The notes below the pieces were generated by a model that was not told the origin of the DNA, made no database searches, and saw only the letters and a program-made list of their open reading frames with translations. Below are positions 45,747 through 56,219 of a DNA stretch of 56,404 nt, piece after piece. Origin of the DNA: Sulfolobaceae archaeon (GTDB lineage Archaea > Thermoproteota > Thermoprotei_A > Sulfolobales > Sulfolobaceae). Every line of letters begins with the position of its first letter. The first letter of the stretch is position 1. Location of the stretch: contig JAPNVD010000029.1 in the NCBI GenBank assembly GCA_026627305.1, positions 1 through 56,404 of the forward strand. The letters run 5' to 3'. The position numbers and the translations under genes are program-made.

Positions 45747-45989
45747 TCACACTTGTCCTGCTATATAAGAAATGAAAGAGAACACCGTGGAGCCAATTGC
45801 TATCCAAAAAGCTGCTAGTACGGCATCCTCTATGAAATCTTGTCCAGTCCTTTTTACTTTAAATATTGGGATCGGAGATCCTCTTATAGCCCATCCTGAA
45901 GCCCAAGCTAAAATAAACAAAGCCCAAGCAGCGGTAGTAACATCACCCGTTATGGTATTAATCAAACTTACTATGCCAGCTCCTCCCAT
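45747..45989 (-). CDS. cedA1: CedA1, two-helix pilin-like DNA-import protein
   Basis: An 80-residue protein with two transmembrane helices (TTAAWALFILAWASGWAI and VLAAFWIAIGSTVFSFISYI) joined by a short basic loop (KVKRTG). Related archaeal CedA1/TedC proteins were shown to form conjugation-type pili of the VirB2 class. It is first in the cedA1-cedA-cedA2 unit, 30 bases after cmk. It lacks a PibD-type leader, so it is not processed like UpsA/UpsB. Confidence 0.82.
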   Translation of the reverse strand: MGGAGIVSLINTITGDVTTAAWALFILAWASGWAIRGSPIPIFKVKRTGQDFIEDAVLAAFWIAIGSTVFSFISYIAGQV

Positions 45990-46019
45990 CTTAGATCAGA
46001 TTAATATGGGATCTTCAAA

Positions 46020-46568
46020 CTAGACTGTCTTAAACGAAAGTGAAATAACTTGTTCTAAAAGGTTAGCTATTTCCTGAGGGGATAATTTGGATGTATTTAG
46101 AGATAAATCAAATAGAGATATGTCAGTAATGTCTATTCCATAGTAAAGCATAAACCTTGTATAATGGCTATATTCTCTGCGCATAATTTCAAGTAGAGCT
46201 TCCTCGTACGTCGTTTTATCCCTTATCGATATCCGCCTAGCCCTCTCCCTCAGCGGAGCGTTAAGGTAAAATGAAAGATCAGAATATTCCTTGAAAAGCC
46301 ATCCTGCTATATGAGACTCAACTATAATATTCTTCATGGACTTTCTAGCTTCTAAAATTTGATTTAAAATTTCGTTATCTAATTTGCTATCTATCGAAAA
46401 ATCCTTTTCTGCTATTTTATTAAGCTGCAGAATATCTATCTCCATTTCCTTAGCCATCTTCCTAAATATAGAACCTGCAGAAACTAAATCGGCTGAAATG
46501 TCTTTAGCTATAATCTTAGCGACGCTGGTCTTTCCACTACCTGGAGGGCCGCTTATGGTAATAATCAT
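46020..46568 (-). CDS. cmk: Cytidylate kinase (archaeal type)
   Basis: A 182-residue P-loop NMP kinase, phosphorylating CMP/dCMP. Walker A is SGPPGSGKTS at 5-14, the NMP-binding stretch is ADLVSAGSIFRKMAKE, and the lid region contains RERARRISIRDKTTYEEA. Length and the short lid match archaeal CMK rather than bacterial CMK. It overlaps rpl34e by four bases (ATGA) and lies directly upstream of the ced genes. Confidence 0.92.
   Translation of the reverse strand: MIITISGPPGSGKTSVAKIIAKDISADLVSAGSIFRKMAKEMEIDILQLNKIAEKDFSIDSKLDNEILNQILEARKSMKNIIVESHIAGWLFKEYSDLSFYLNAPLRERARRISIRDKTTYEEALLEIMRREYSHYTRFMLYYGIDITDISLFDLSLNTSKLSPQEIANLLEQVISLSFKTV
46029..46041 (-). promoter_or_regulatory. Candidate damage-responsive promoter of cedA1 within the end of cmk
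   Basis: On the minus strand ACTTTC (46036-46041) is immediately followed by the TATA-like GTTTAAG (46029-46035), about 43 bases before the cedA1 start. ACTTTC fits the ANTTTC hexamer described at Sulfolobus DNA-damage promoters, and its placement directly upstream of a TATA box is as expected. The match is short, so it is only suggestive. Confidence 0.35.
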
Positions 46569-46822
46569 AAACTTCCTCTATATGATTTCTTTATTAATCT
46601 TTCAAGGCATGAGTGACAAAGCGTTCCTCCATAGGGCCTATTAACCTTCTTCTCTAACTTTGAATGTTTATGGAAATTATCTTTAACTCCGTTCAAGGTG
46701 TTACCGCATTTACATTTAGGGGTAGAATTCTTCCTTGATTCATAATGCACGTTTACTTTTCCACTTGGCGTTCTAACTTTTATTTTAGAAATTGATCTTG
46801 ATCTCAAGTAAGGCTTAGGCAT
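46565..46822 (-). CDS. rpl34e: Ribosomal protein L34e
   Basis: An 85-residue basic zinc-ribbon protein of the large subunit. Cysteines are in PKCKCGNTL and GGTLCHSCLERLI. The N-terminal MPKPYLRSRSISKIKVRTPSG is the family signature. It sits between the DUF106 gene and cmk, the common archaeal order. Confidence 0.94.
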   Translation of the reverse strand: MPKPYLRSRSISKIKVRTPSGKVNVHYESRKNSTPKCKCGNTLNGVKDNFHKHSKLEKKVNRPYGGTLCHSCLERLIKKSYRGSL

Positions 46823-46836
46823 AAAATAAATGAAAA

Positions 46837-49276
<2,440 letters not shown>

Positions 49277-49292
49277 TAAAACTCAAAAAAAG

Positions 49293-49727
49293 TTATGAGG
49301 TAGTACCTAATATTACTTGTCCTCCTACTTCATTTACCTTTTCTACGGCACTTTTAGATGATTTCTCTACCTTTATAACAAGAGGAACACTTAGCTTCCC
49401 TCCTCCTAATAGCTTATCGTATCCAAACTTGGAAAGATCAACGAATTTCTTTCCTTCGTTTTCCTCAACCTTTATATGACCATTTCTTATCATTTCGTCT
49501 AACTGCCTTAAACTAATTGCTTTAATTTGAATAGTTGTAGGGTTTACGAAACCATGCTTTCCATACCATCCATTCCCATATTTTACTACCCAAGACCATT
49601 TATCCTTACTCATTCCTATCTGTCTTCCTCCTTCTACACCTCTGTCCCTGTGCTGGCCTCTGAGACCCCAGCCCATGGTCCTTGACCCTCTCATTTTCCT
49701 GCTTTTTTTACTTACTCTAACTGTCAT
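49293..49727 (-). CDS. rpl15: Ribosomal protein L15 (L27a type)
   Basis: A 144-residue protein with the glycine- and arginine-rich N-terminus (KKSRKMRGSRTMGWGLRGQH) that threads into the large subunit, followed by GMSKDKWSWVVKYG and a folded C-terminal domain. It precedes secY, as in most archaea. Confidence 0.96.
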   Translation of the reverse strand: MTVRVSKKSRKMRGSRTMGWGLRGQHRDRGVEGGRQIGMSKDKWSWVVKYGNGWYGKHGFVNPTTIQIKAISLRQLDEMIRNGHIKVEENEGKKFVDLSKFGYDKLLGGGKLSVPLVIKVEKSSKSAVEKVNEVGGQVILGTTS

Positions 49728-49729
49728 GC

Positions 49730-50194
49730 TTAGATCATCCTCTTAACTAGTTCATTAATCTTTTGTCCCCTGTAGCCAAATTCTCCTTCATCTTTGAAAG
49801 GTCTCTTCACGCTGCCCTTGAAACCTCCCCTAGGCGGATGCAGCCTTAGCGGCAAAGAGAAGATATCATCTAGCTCATGTAACTTTATCTTGCCTTCCAG
49901 TATAGCTTGCTTAAGGTTGGATGTATTCTCAACTCCAACAGACTTCAGAGCCTCTTCAATGGTCTTGCCCTTAGGCTTAAGCTTAGAAAGCAACATTGAT
50001 AGTACTTCATCCGAAGGTTCCCCCCAAGTTACATAAGGCTGCACCTTTATTAGCATACCTTTTAAAGAACTGGTGTCTGGATACAACATTGCATTAAATA
50101 CTCTGCTTAGCCTAAGATTTCTCAGTGTCTCCTCTATAAACCAAGGAGAACCAGCTGATCCCCTCAACCTGATAATCAACATGAGATTGCTCAT
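49730..50194 (-). CDS. rpl30: Ribosomal protein L30 (L7 type)
   Basis: A 154-residue L30. The frame extends 43 residues upstream of the true start into rps5. MSNLMLIIRLRGSAGSPWF at 50194 is the family N-terminus, and a GGAGGTG ribosome-binding sequence lies just before it. LHPPRGGFKGSVKRPF and the C-terminal basic part are typical of the archaeal/eukaryal form. Confidence 0.95.
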   Translation of the reverse strand: MSNLMLIIRLRGSAGSPWFIEETLRNLRLSRVFNAMLYPDTSSLKGMLIKVQPYVTWGEPSDEVLSMLLSKLKPKGKTIEEALKSVGVENTSNLKQAILEGKIKLHELDDIFSLPLRLHPPRGGFKGSVKRPFKDEGEFGYRGQKINELVKRMI

Positions 50195-50201
50195 ACTTTT
50201 T

Positions 50202-50852
50202 TCACCTCCTCCTAGCCCAATCTGTTGAAGTAACGAAGTTGTAGGTATTATATAGCGCAGCGTATCCAGCCCTGATAAAATTCTCGGTTGTTCTAGTTTC
50301 TCCACTTGTAAATGACCATGCATCTCTTATACCAGCATAATTAAGCAGTATGCTTAAAGTCTTACCTACAACTAGACCTGTTCCTTTTGGTGCTGGTAGC
50401 AACTCAATGCTCACGCTACCCGACTTACCGCTAACTCTGAAAGGCAAACTATGAGATTCGCCGCAAGTACACTCCCAACTTCCACATCCCCTTCTTACTG
50501 GAATGATGTTCAGCTTTCCGTCTCTTACTGCTTTCTGTATCGCTACTCTCAATTGCTTTGCTTTTCCTAGGCCTATTCCAACATATCCATCATAGTTCCC
50601 CATAACTACTAAAACCTTATATTTGGAAATCTCTCCTGCATCGGTCTGCTTCTGAACCATCTTTATGTCTACAACTTCGTACTTTAATTTAGGTAACAGA
50701 GCCTCTATAATTTCAGGTTCGGTTATCTTATAATTCCTATCAAATATCTCTTTTATGGAGGAAATTTTACCCTCCTTTACTAACTGGCCCAACTTCGTCC
50801 TAGGTGTCCACTCATCTAAATTAGAAACTGGTACTTCCTCTGCCATTTTCAT
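50202..50852 (-). CDS. rps5: Ribosomal protein S5
   Basis: A 216-residue S5 (S2 type). VVMGNYDGYVGIGLGKAKQLRVAIQKAV is the conserved RNA-binding core, and KGTGLVVGKTLSILLNYAGI is the C-terminal signature. The start at 50852 overlaps the rpl18 stop (ATGA); Met3 at 50846 is an alternative. Confidence 0.96.
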   Translation of the reverse strand: MKMAEEVPVSNLDEWTPRTKLGQLVKEGKISSIKEIFDRNYKITEPEIIEALLPKLKYEVVDIKMVQKQTDAGEISKYKVLVVMGNYDGYVGIGLGKAKQLRVAIQKAVRDGKLNIIPVRRGCGSWECTCGESHSLPFRVSGKSGSVSIELLPAPKGTGLVVGKTLSILLNYAGIRDAWSFTSGETRTTENFIRAGYAALYNTYNFVTSTDWARRR

Positions 50853-51439
50853 CCACCGTTTTCTTTTATCTTATTAAAAACTTCCTCAAAATGAGAGGGA
50901 AGATCCTTAGGATTCAATCCCCTCTTTAAGTACCTTGAAAAAAGCTTATTGAAAATCTCTGGATTTTCTTGCTCTAATTTAGAAGCATATTCTGCTATAT
51001 GTTCGCCGCGTATTCTCTCCTCTATTATTTGTACATCACCCAATGGAATCTCTAGCCCCGCATCAACTGAACCTTTAGCTGCGTAAAATATCCTAGAACC
51101 AGTTATAGCTTTAAACATGCCTATATCTAAAACTGCGGACTTTAGTCCTACCTTAACTGCCCTTTTACCAGCTAGATAACCCGTAAGATATACGGCTGAT
51201 GTATTATCAGTATCACCTTTCCAACCGAACTTCTTAACTAACTCTATTGAATGTGCGGATGCTAGTACTTTATCCCCTTTAGGGTCAATATCATAAAACT
51301 GCACTACAATATGTTGATTAGTAAGCCTCACTACTTCCCTTATAGCGCTAGTAGAGACGAAAACGTAACGTCTATAATAGTTTGTCTTACCCTCTTGCCT
51401 CCGTCTAAACTTTAAATTATAATTGGCGCCCTTGCTCAT
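50849..51439 (-). CDS. rpl18: Ribosomal protein L18 (L5 type)
   Basis: A 196-residue L18, the 5S rRNA-binding protein. It opens with ANYNLKFRRRQEGKTNYYRR and carries AVYLTGYLAGKRAVKVG. The C-terminal helical extension is archaeal/eukaryal. Starts overlap rpl19e by four bases. Confidence 0.96.
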   Translation of the reverse strand: MSKGANYNLKFRRRQEGKTNYYRRYVFVSTSAIREVVRLTNQHIVVQFYDIDPKGDKVLASAHSIELVKKFGWKGDTDNTSAVYLTGYLAGKRAVKVGLKSAVLDIGMFKAITGSRIFYAAKGSVDAGLEIPLGDVQIIEERIRGEHIAEYASKLEQENPEIFNKLFSRYLKRGLNPKDLPSHFEEVFNKIKENGG

Positions 51440-51894
51440 TGAGAGTCACCTTTTATTATACCCTGCTGTTTTAAGGTTGTCCTAACGTCGGCCAGACTCC
51501 TAAACACTCCTCCTTTTGCCTTCATATAGTATTTTCTATAAGTATGACTATCTATTATTCCATTGTCTCTTAGCCACTTTAAGTATCTTCTTATTTTTCT
51601 AATTTTATTAACCCACTCGTCTTCTCTCCTCGCTCCTTTCCTGCCTTTTCTACTGCCATAGCCTTTCCCTTCACTTTTCTTATGCTTCTTGTAACTTCTT
51701 AGCTTCCTTCTCCCAGAGCTTATACCCTTCTTTCTTTCAATTATTATTTTTCCATCTTTTATTAAGGACTTTATATCAGACCTAGTTAAAGATTCTGCCA
51801 CCTCGTCCGCGAAATCTGGCAATATTTTGACTCTACTTGTACCTGCTCCTGTTATACTTGCGGCTATTCTCTTTTGTACCTTTAAATTACTCAT
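51436..51894 (-). CDS. rpl19e: Ribosomal protein L19e
   Basis: An L19e of 152 residues from MSNLKVQKRIAAS at 51894; the open frame begins four codons earlier. KGISSGRRKLRSYKKHKKSEG and the long basic helix are diagnostic. It overlaps the end of rpl32e by 8 bases. Confidence 0.95.
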   Translation of the reverse strand: MSNLKVQKRIAASITGAGTSRVKILPDFADEVAESLTRSDIKSLIKDGKIIIERKKGISSGRRKLRSYKKHKKSEGKGYGSRKGRKGARREDEWVNKIRKIRRYLKWLRDNGIIDSHTYRKYYMKAKGGVFRSLADVRTTLKQQGIIKGDSQ

Positions 51895-52300
51895 AAACAC
51901 CACCATTAGCTAGCCTTAAATTAAGTTCTCTAGCTTTCTTTATGATTTCAAGCCTCTTTTTAAGTCCAACGCTACTGGAAATTATAACTATCACTTGATT
52001 GGCCTTTGATTGTAAGGAATCTAGATCTTTTAAGTTACTAACCAACACTGGAGCTAAACCACTGGGATGAAGATTACGAACTTCTTTAGGTTTTCTATAT
52101 CCAGGTTGCGCTAACGGAGGAAAACCTCTTATCTTTAGCCTTGATTTGTTATCCCTTCCTCTTGGTTTCCTCCACGATTCCTGCCTTTCTAATCTAAAAT
52201 ATTTATCTGCGTCGTACCTAACAAAGTCTGGTATGTTATTCCTTGACTTTGACCTTAATCTTTGAATTTTTCTCCTTGCGGAAAGTACTTTTGAAACCAT
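51887..52300 (-). CDS. rpl32e: Ribosomal protein L32e
   Basis: A 137-residue protein with the L32e signature ESWRKPRGRDNKSRLKIRG and GYRKPKEVRNLHPSG. A C-terminal alpha/beta part follows. It sits between rpl6 and rpl19e, the fixed archaeal order. Confidence 0.95.
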   Translation of the reverse strand: MVSKVLSARRKIQRLRSKSRNNIPDFVRYDADKYFRLERQESWRKPRGRDNKSRLKIRGFPPLAQPGYRKPKEVRNLHPSGLAPVLVSNLKDLDSLQSKANQVIVIISSSVGLKKRLEIIKKARELNLRLANGGVYE

Positions 52301-52301
52301 T

Positions 52302-52856
52302 TTAACTTAACACCTCTTTTTTATACAAAAAGATACCGTCCGAAAATACTCTCTTATCAAAACCCCTTATCTTAGACTGCGTCTCTATATTTGCAGCAAC
52401 ATGAGAAACTTTTTCTAAATCTATGCCTTCTACAGTTATATCTTCCCCCTTTACTGTCACTTTAACTCCGGGATATATCTTAACCCTCCTTATGTCCTTT
52501 TCTCCTATCAAGTTAGTTATCTGAACTTCATCTCCAACAACTTTCACGCTCATAGGAAAGTGAGTTGATATTATCTTCAAAGAATAACGGTAGCCTTTAG
52601 TTACGCCTTCAATCATATTTAAGATATGCCTCTTAACAGAATATATAAGAGCCTTTTCCCTTCTGTTTAGGAAGGTCGACATTAAAATTACTTTATTTGT
52701 AACCATGGATATTTCTATCTCCTTAGCAAAGGAAAAGTCTCTCTCAATCTGACCTTTTTTACCATTAACCGTTATTTTCTTACCGTCTATCTTAACTTGC
52801 ACTCCAGACGGAATCTCTATTTCTTCCTTTACAACTATTGACTGCATGACTTTCAC
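52302..52856 (-). CDS. rpl6: Ribosomal protein L6 (L9 type)
   Basis: A 184-residue L6 with two related beta-alpha domains. KEEIEIPSGVQVKIDGKKIT opens the first, and MSVKVVGDEVQITNLIGEKD starts the second. It binds the sarcin-ricin region of 23S rRNA. Confidence 0.96.
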   Translation of the reverse strand: MKVMQSIVVKEEIEIPSGVQVKIDGKKITVNGKKGQIERDFSFAKEIEISMVTNKVILMSTFLNRREKALIYSVKRHILNMIEGVTKGYRYSLKIISTHFPMSVKVVGDEVQITNLIGEKDIRRVKIYPGVKVTVKGEDITVEGIDLEKVSHVAANIETQSKIRGFDKRVFSDGIFLYKKEVLS

Positions 52857-52859
52857 CTT

Positions 52860-53255
52860 TTAGAACACGTAGCCTAGAGCTACACCACCTAACTTATTGG
52901 CTGCTGCCAACTTGTGTGACATTATGCCCTTTGAAGTCGATACTATAATTATTCCTATTTCTTTAGATGGTAAATATTTTCTTACATGGTCTGGCAAACT
53001 AATCATGTCCCTATATGATAGAGAATATCTTGGCGTTATGGGACCACACTTATTTACACGCCCAAGTAACTGGACGACTACCTTACTCCATCTACCATCA
53101 TCTATTTGCTCAAATTCGCCTATATATCCTTCTTTTTGCATTACTCTGAGTACATTTATAACTAATTTTGAACCTGGCATTATTATGGCCTGATTATGCC
53201 TTCTTGCCTCATTGTTATATATCGTAGTTAGAGCATTCGAGAGAGGATTAACCAT
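52860..53255 (-). CDS. rps8: Ribosomal protein S8
   Basis: An S8 of 131 residues. The start is placed at [16 protein letters not shown] (53255), two codons into the open frame, because GGTGAT lies at the upstream GTG codons. [19 protein letters not shown] and [17 protein letters not shown] are family marks. Confidence 0.95.
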   Translation of the reverse strand: MVNPLSNALTTIYNNEARRHNQAIIMPGSKLVINVLRVMQKEGYIGEFEQIDDGRWSKVVVQLLGRVNKCGPITPRYSLSYRDMISLPDHVRKYLPSKEIGIIIVSTSKGIMSHKLAAANKLGGVALGYVF

Positions 53256-53267
53256 CACCACTTGGCA

Positions 53268-53432
53268 TCACCAATATTTCTTAAAACCTAGCTCAGAAGA
53301 TACTTCCCTAAAACATTGACGGCAAAGATAAATCCCATATTTCTGAATAACTGAATCTGTGCTTCCACATCTGCGGCAATACTGAACTCCTCTTCCGTAC
53401 TTTCTTTCTGCTGGAGGTTTGAATTTGCCCAT
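53268..53432 (-). CDS. rps14: Ribosomal protein S14 (S29 type), zinc-binding
   Basis: A 54-residue protein beginning [19 protein letters not shown], with the zinc site CRRCGS and CRQC (four cysteines, CX2C twice). It ends ELGFKKYW, as expected. Its start overlaps the stop of rpl5 by one base (TAATG). It fills the gap between rpl5 and rps8, where archaea keep S14. Confidence 0.95.
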   Translation of the reverse strand: MGKFKPPAERKYGRGVQYCRRCGSTDSVIQKYGIYLCRQCFREVSSELGFKKYW

Positions 53433-53983
53433 TATGATTCACCCGATATTATTGTAACACCAAACTTCTGCTTTAAATAATCTATGACTTCTTCTTTAGT
53501 AACTCTATGCCTCTTAGGTATTCTAGCAGACTTACGCTGTCTTCTCGCCACTCTATAGCCAGGCCTTATGAACGTTATAGCAACATCTAAACCAAATATA
53601 CCTATATCAGGATCGTAATGAGTACCAGGAATTACTACGTGCTCAGATACACCAAATGCCACATTACCATATCTATCAAAGCTAGTATCTTTAATCCTAT
53701 TATTTATTGCTGGAAGAACCCTAGCAAGAAATTCCTCAGCTTTCTTTCCTCTTAACGTTACGGCAACTCCTATAGGAGTCCCCTTCCTCACGTCAAATTC
53801 TTTTATAGATTTCTTGGCCCTAGTATATACTGGCTTTACATCTGTCAATTCCTGAACTAATTGATATGCCTTCTGCAATCTCTCCCCAGACTCTCCTAGG
53901 CCTATGTTTACAGTAACTTTCTCCAATTTAATTTGACGCATTTTATTTTGAGTTTGAATTTGAGCCTCTGCCATTCTACTCAA
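53432..53983 (-). CDS. rpl5: Ribosomal protein L5 (L11 type)
   Basis: A 183-residue L5 that contacts 5S r[21 protein letters not shown] and [17 protein letters not shown] are signatures. The end is extended ([18 protein letters not shown]). Met1 at 53983 and Met4 at 53974 are both possible starts; it overlaps rps4e by 8 bases. Confidence 0.95.
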   Translation of the reverse strand: MSRMAEAQIQTQNKMRQIKLEKVTVNIGLGESGERLQKAYQLVQELTDVKPVYTRAKKSIKEFDVRKGTPIGVAVTLRGKKAEEFLARVLPAINNRIKDTSFDRYGNVAFGVSEHVVIPGTHYDPDIGIFGLDVAITFIRPGYRVARRQRKSARIPKRHRVTKEEVIDYLKQKFGVTIISGES

Positions 53984-54695
53984 GCCTTATTTCAGGTTTT
54001 TCCTCTCCTATAACCATTACATTCTTTAAGTTAGTTTCGTATTTATATCCGGCCTGATTCTCCACAGTAACTAAAGAATAGGCATCAACTTTGTATTGAG
54101 CTTTCTTTATTGAGGAAATATTTCCATGTGCGCCTACGTTTTTACCTCCAGTTATTATTCCATATGCACCCTCCTTCATCTCCAAATGACCTATTATATT
54201 CTGACTTGGAAGTTCTATTTTCAAAGTATCCCTAGTACGAATTGACTTGGCTTTCTCCTCATTAACTAGAATATTTCTTCCGTCATCCAAATTAAGTTGA
54301 GTTCTCTTCCCCGTTAAAGTTGTCTTATTAACTACTTTAACTAACTTATAAGTGGCATCCTCTGAAGTAATCTTAATAAGAGTTATATAATCAGTGGGAT
54401 GTGGCATTGCTCTAAAATAAAGCGATGCTGATGGAATAGCTATCACATCCATGATACCAATAGGATATCTATAATCCTTCCTTATCCTTCCGTCAACTAG
54501 AACTTTTCCTTGCGAAACTATAGCTTTTACTTCCTTTATAGAAGTCGCAACTTTTAGCTGATCTCTAAGTACTACAGCTAAAGGAACGCTAAATCTCGCC
54601 CTATGAGGACCGGGAGATGGTCTTACCACCCATTTATATTCCTTCTTATTCACAGCAAGAAATCCAGGAGCCTCAAATCGAGTAAAATGTACCAC
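53976..54695 (-). CDS. rps4e: Ribosomal protein S4e
   Basis: A 239-residue archaeal/eukaryal-specific small-subunit protein with an S4-like RNA-binding domain ([20 protein letters not shown]), a central domain and a KOW-like end ([14 protein letters not shown]). The N-terminal [17 protein letters not shown] is diagnostic. Confidence 0.96.
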   Translation of the reverse strand: MVHFTRFEAPGFLAVNKKEYKWVVRPSPGPHRARFSVPLAVVLRDQLKVATSIKEVKAIVSQGKVLVDGRIRKDYRYPIGIMDVIAIPSASLYFRAMPHPTDYITLIKITSEDATYKLVKVVNKTTLTGKRTQLNLDDGRNILVNEEKAKSIRTRDTLKIELPSQNIIGHLEMKEGAYGIITGGKNVGAHGNISSIKKAQYKVDAYSLVTVENQAGYKYETNLKNVMVIGEEKPEIRLE

Positions 54696-54708
54696 TATTT
54701 TTCACCTT

Positions 54709-55113
54709 TTAACTCGTAGAAGTCTTTTGCTCCCTTTCTAAAGTTTTCTTCCTCTCAGAAGCCTTTTTCTCTATGCTTTCTCTCCTCCTATTGTCGCCCA
54801 TATCAAGCTTAGTTATCATAACCTTAGAGGAATGAATCATTACATAAACTGGAGTTCCATCAACCTTCTTCCTTGATAAGCCTTCAATGCCTATTCTTCC
54901 AGTTCTAGTATCAATAACTGCCACTTTTCCTTCAGTTCCTACATGCTGACCTCTCGTTACTTTCACTGTGTCTCCTTTCCTTATGCTTATCCTGGCAATT
55001 CCTTGTTGGGACTTAATTTCATCTGTCACTGGTGCAACTAACATGTTTTTCCTTCTATGTAAAGGAGCATTTCTAATCTCAGATCTCTGTTTTGATGGTT
55101 TTGAAGAAACCAT
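54709..55113 (-). CDS. rpl24: Ribosomal protein L24 (L26 type)
   Basis: A 134-residue L24. The KOW motif is IRKGDTVKVTRGQHVGTEGK. The N-terminal basic lead ends NAPLHRRKNMLVAPVTDE, and the C-terminal tail is charged. It binds 23S rRNA early in assembly. Confidence 0.95.
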   Translation of the reverse strand: MVSSKPSKQRSEIRNAPLHRRKNMLVAPVTDEIKSQQGIARISIRKGDTVKVTRGQHVGTEGKVAVIDTRTGRIGIEGLSRKKVDGTPVYVMIHSSKVMITKLDMGDNRRRESIEKKASERKKTLEREQKTSTS

Positions 55114-55125
55114 AAAGTTCTCACC

Positions 55126-55542
55126 TTAAATTACAATAGTAGCTTGGCTAGCTATTTTTGGCCATCTTTCAGCAGCTTCCCTAGCCACTGGACCTCTGAT
55201 CTCAGTTCCCTTCGGAGTACCATCTGGATTTACAATAACAACAGCGTTATCTTCAAATGAAATCCACGTTCCGTCTGGCCTCTTAAATGGCATACGCTGT
55301 CTTATAACTACAGCCTTAAACTTCTGTTTCCTAACTTCAGGAGATCCCTTTTTCACTGAAACCATAACTAGATCTGCTATATTTGCAAAAGGTACCCTTC
55401 TTAGAACACCATGATAGCCATAAACTCCAATTATCATAGCTAATTTTCCTCCGCTATTGTCAGCTACAGTTACCTCCGACATATGTTGCAGTGCTGGTGT
55501 TAGACCTTTTCTCGAACCTAATACTTGAAGCTTCTCCGACAT
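55126..55542 (-). CDS. rpl14: Ribosomal protein L14 (L23 type)
   Basis: A 138-residue L14. [19 protein letters not shown] is the conserved barrel, and [21 protein letters not shown] closes it. It is at the subunit interface. It lies 5 bases after rps17. Confidence 0.97.
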   Translation of the reverse strand: MSEKLQVLGSRKGLTPALQHMSEVTVADNSGGKLAMIIGVYGYHGVLRRVPFANIADLVMVSVKKGSPEVRKQKFKAVVIRQRMPFKRPDGTWISFEDNAVVIVNPDGTPKGTEIRGPVAREAAERWPKIASQATIVI

Positions 55543-55547
55543 TTATT

Positions 55548-55883
55548 TCACCTCTTTCCTAAAACTACAAATGATATAGATTTAGCTAGCTGTCTAGTCT
55601 CGCCAATTATAACTCTATCTCCCTCTTTAACGTCTAGACATGGAGGAATATGAGCGTGGATCTTGCTCCTCCTTTTCTCATACCTCTTGTACTTACTATT
55701 ATAATAAAGATATTCTCTCTCTACGACTCCCATGTTCCTTGCTCTGTATTTCACTAAAAGCCCTTCATCTATCATGCCCCTAACTCTTAAAGTTCCATGA
55801 TAGGGACAGTTATTATCTTGACATTTATTTGAGGGAACGGATACCCCCGGTACGCCTACCTCTTTTACTTCTGAGAACTTCAT
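55548..55883 (-). CDS. rps17: Ribosomal protein S17 (S11 type)
   Basis: A 111-residue S17 with DNNCPYHGTLRVRGMIDEG near the N-terminus, RSKIHAHIPPCLDVKEGDRVI in the OB fold, and the closing GETRQLAKSISFVVLG. It lies 4 bases after the RNase P gene. Confidence 0.96.
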   Translation of the reverse strand: MKFSEVKEVGVPGVSVPSNKCQDNNCPYHGTLRVRGMIDEGLLVKYRARNMGVVEREYLYYNSKYKRYEKRRSKIHAHIPPCLDVKEGDRVIIGETRQLAKSISFVVLGKR

Positions 55884-55887
55884 AAAA

Positions 55888-56139
55888 TCACCTAATCTTT
55901 TTTGACCTTTTCCAAGGTTTACCTAGCAGTTTGTCCCCTCGTATAATATAAGATTTTCCTTGCGACGATAAAAGGAAGACCCCATTTGGCTTATAGACCA
56001 TTATTTCCTTTCCGTTGTCCTTTTTTATAATTAGAAATTTTTGGGTTTCGTATACTATTTCTCCTGATATACCTATTAGGTTAAAATCAGAATGAGATAA
56101 AATCTTCACTTTGAAACCTATCACATCAAGAAATTTCAT
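55888..56139 (-). CDS. rnp1: RNase P protein component 1 (Rpp29/Pop4)
   Basis: An 83-residue Sm-like protein (LIGISGEIVYETQKFLIIK, then KPNGVFLLS and a basic C-terminus GKPWKRSKKIR) matching archaeal Rpp29, which supports the RNase P RNA in tRNA 5' maturation. Its place between L29 and S17 is conserved; the SUI1-like gene found there in some archaea is absent. Confidence 0.88.
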   Translation of the reverse strand: MKFLDVIGFKVKILSHSDFNLIGISGEIVYETQKFLIIKKDNGKEIMVYKPNGVFLLSSQGKSYIIRGDKLLGKPWKRSKKIR

Positions 56140-56188
56140 GAGAAAACGAAAGCAGAGCCCAGATAAAAATGTTATTATAGTAAAAATA

Positions 56189-56201
56189 TAGAAAAATTAT
56201 A
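56189..56201 (-). promoter_or_regulatory. Possible internal promoter before rnp1
   Basis: On the minus strand CTTTTATAATTTT lies about 50-60 bases before the rnp1 ATG, in the 80-base gap after rpl29. This would allow the S17-to-cmk part of the cluster to start separately. Spacing allows a leader of about 30 bases. Confidence 0.35.
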
Positions 56202-56219
56202 AAAGTAATAGATGCAAAA

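Noticed and set aside
50195-50323. 43-residue N-terminal extension of L30
   Set aside because: It overlaps the rps5 coding end, and a strong ribosome-binding sequence and the family N-terminus mark the start at 50194.
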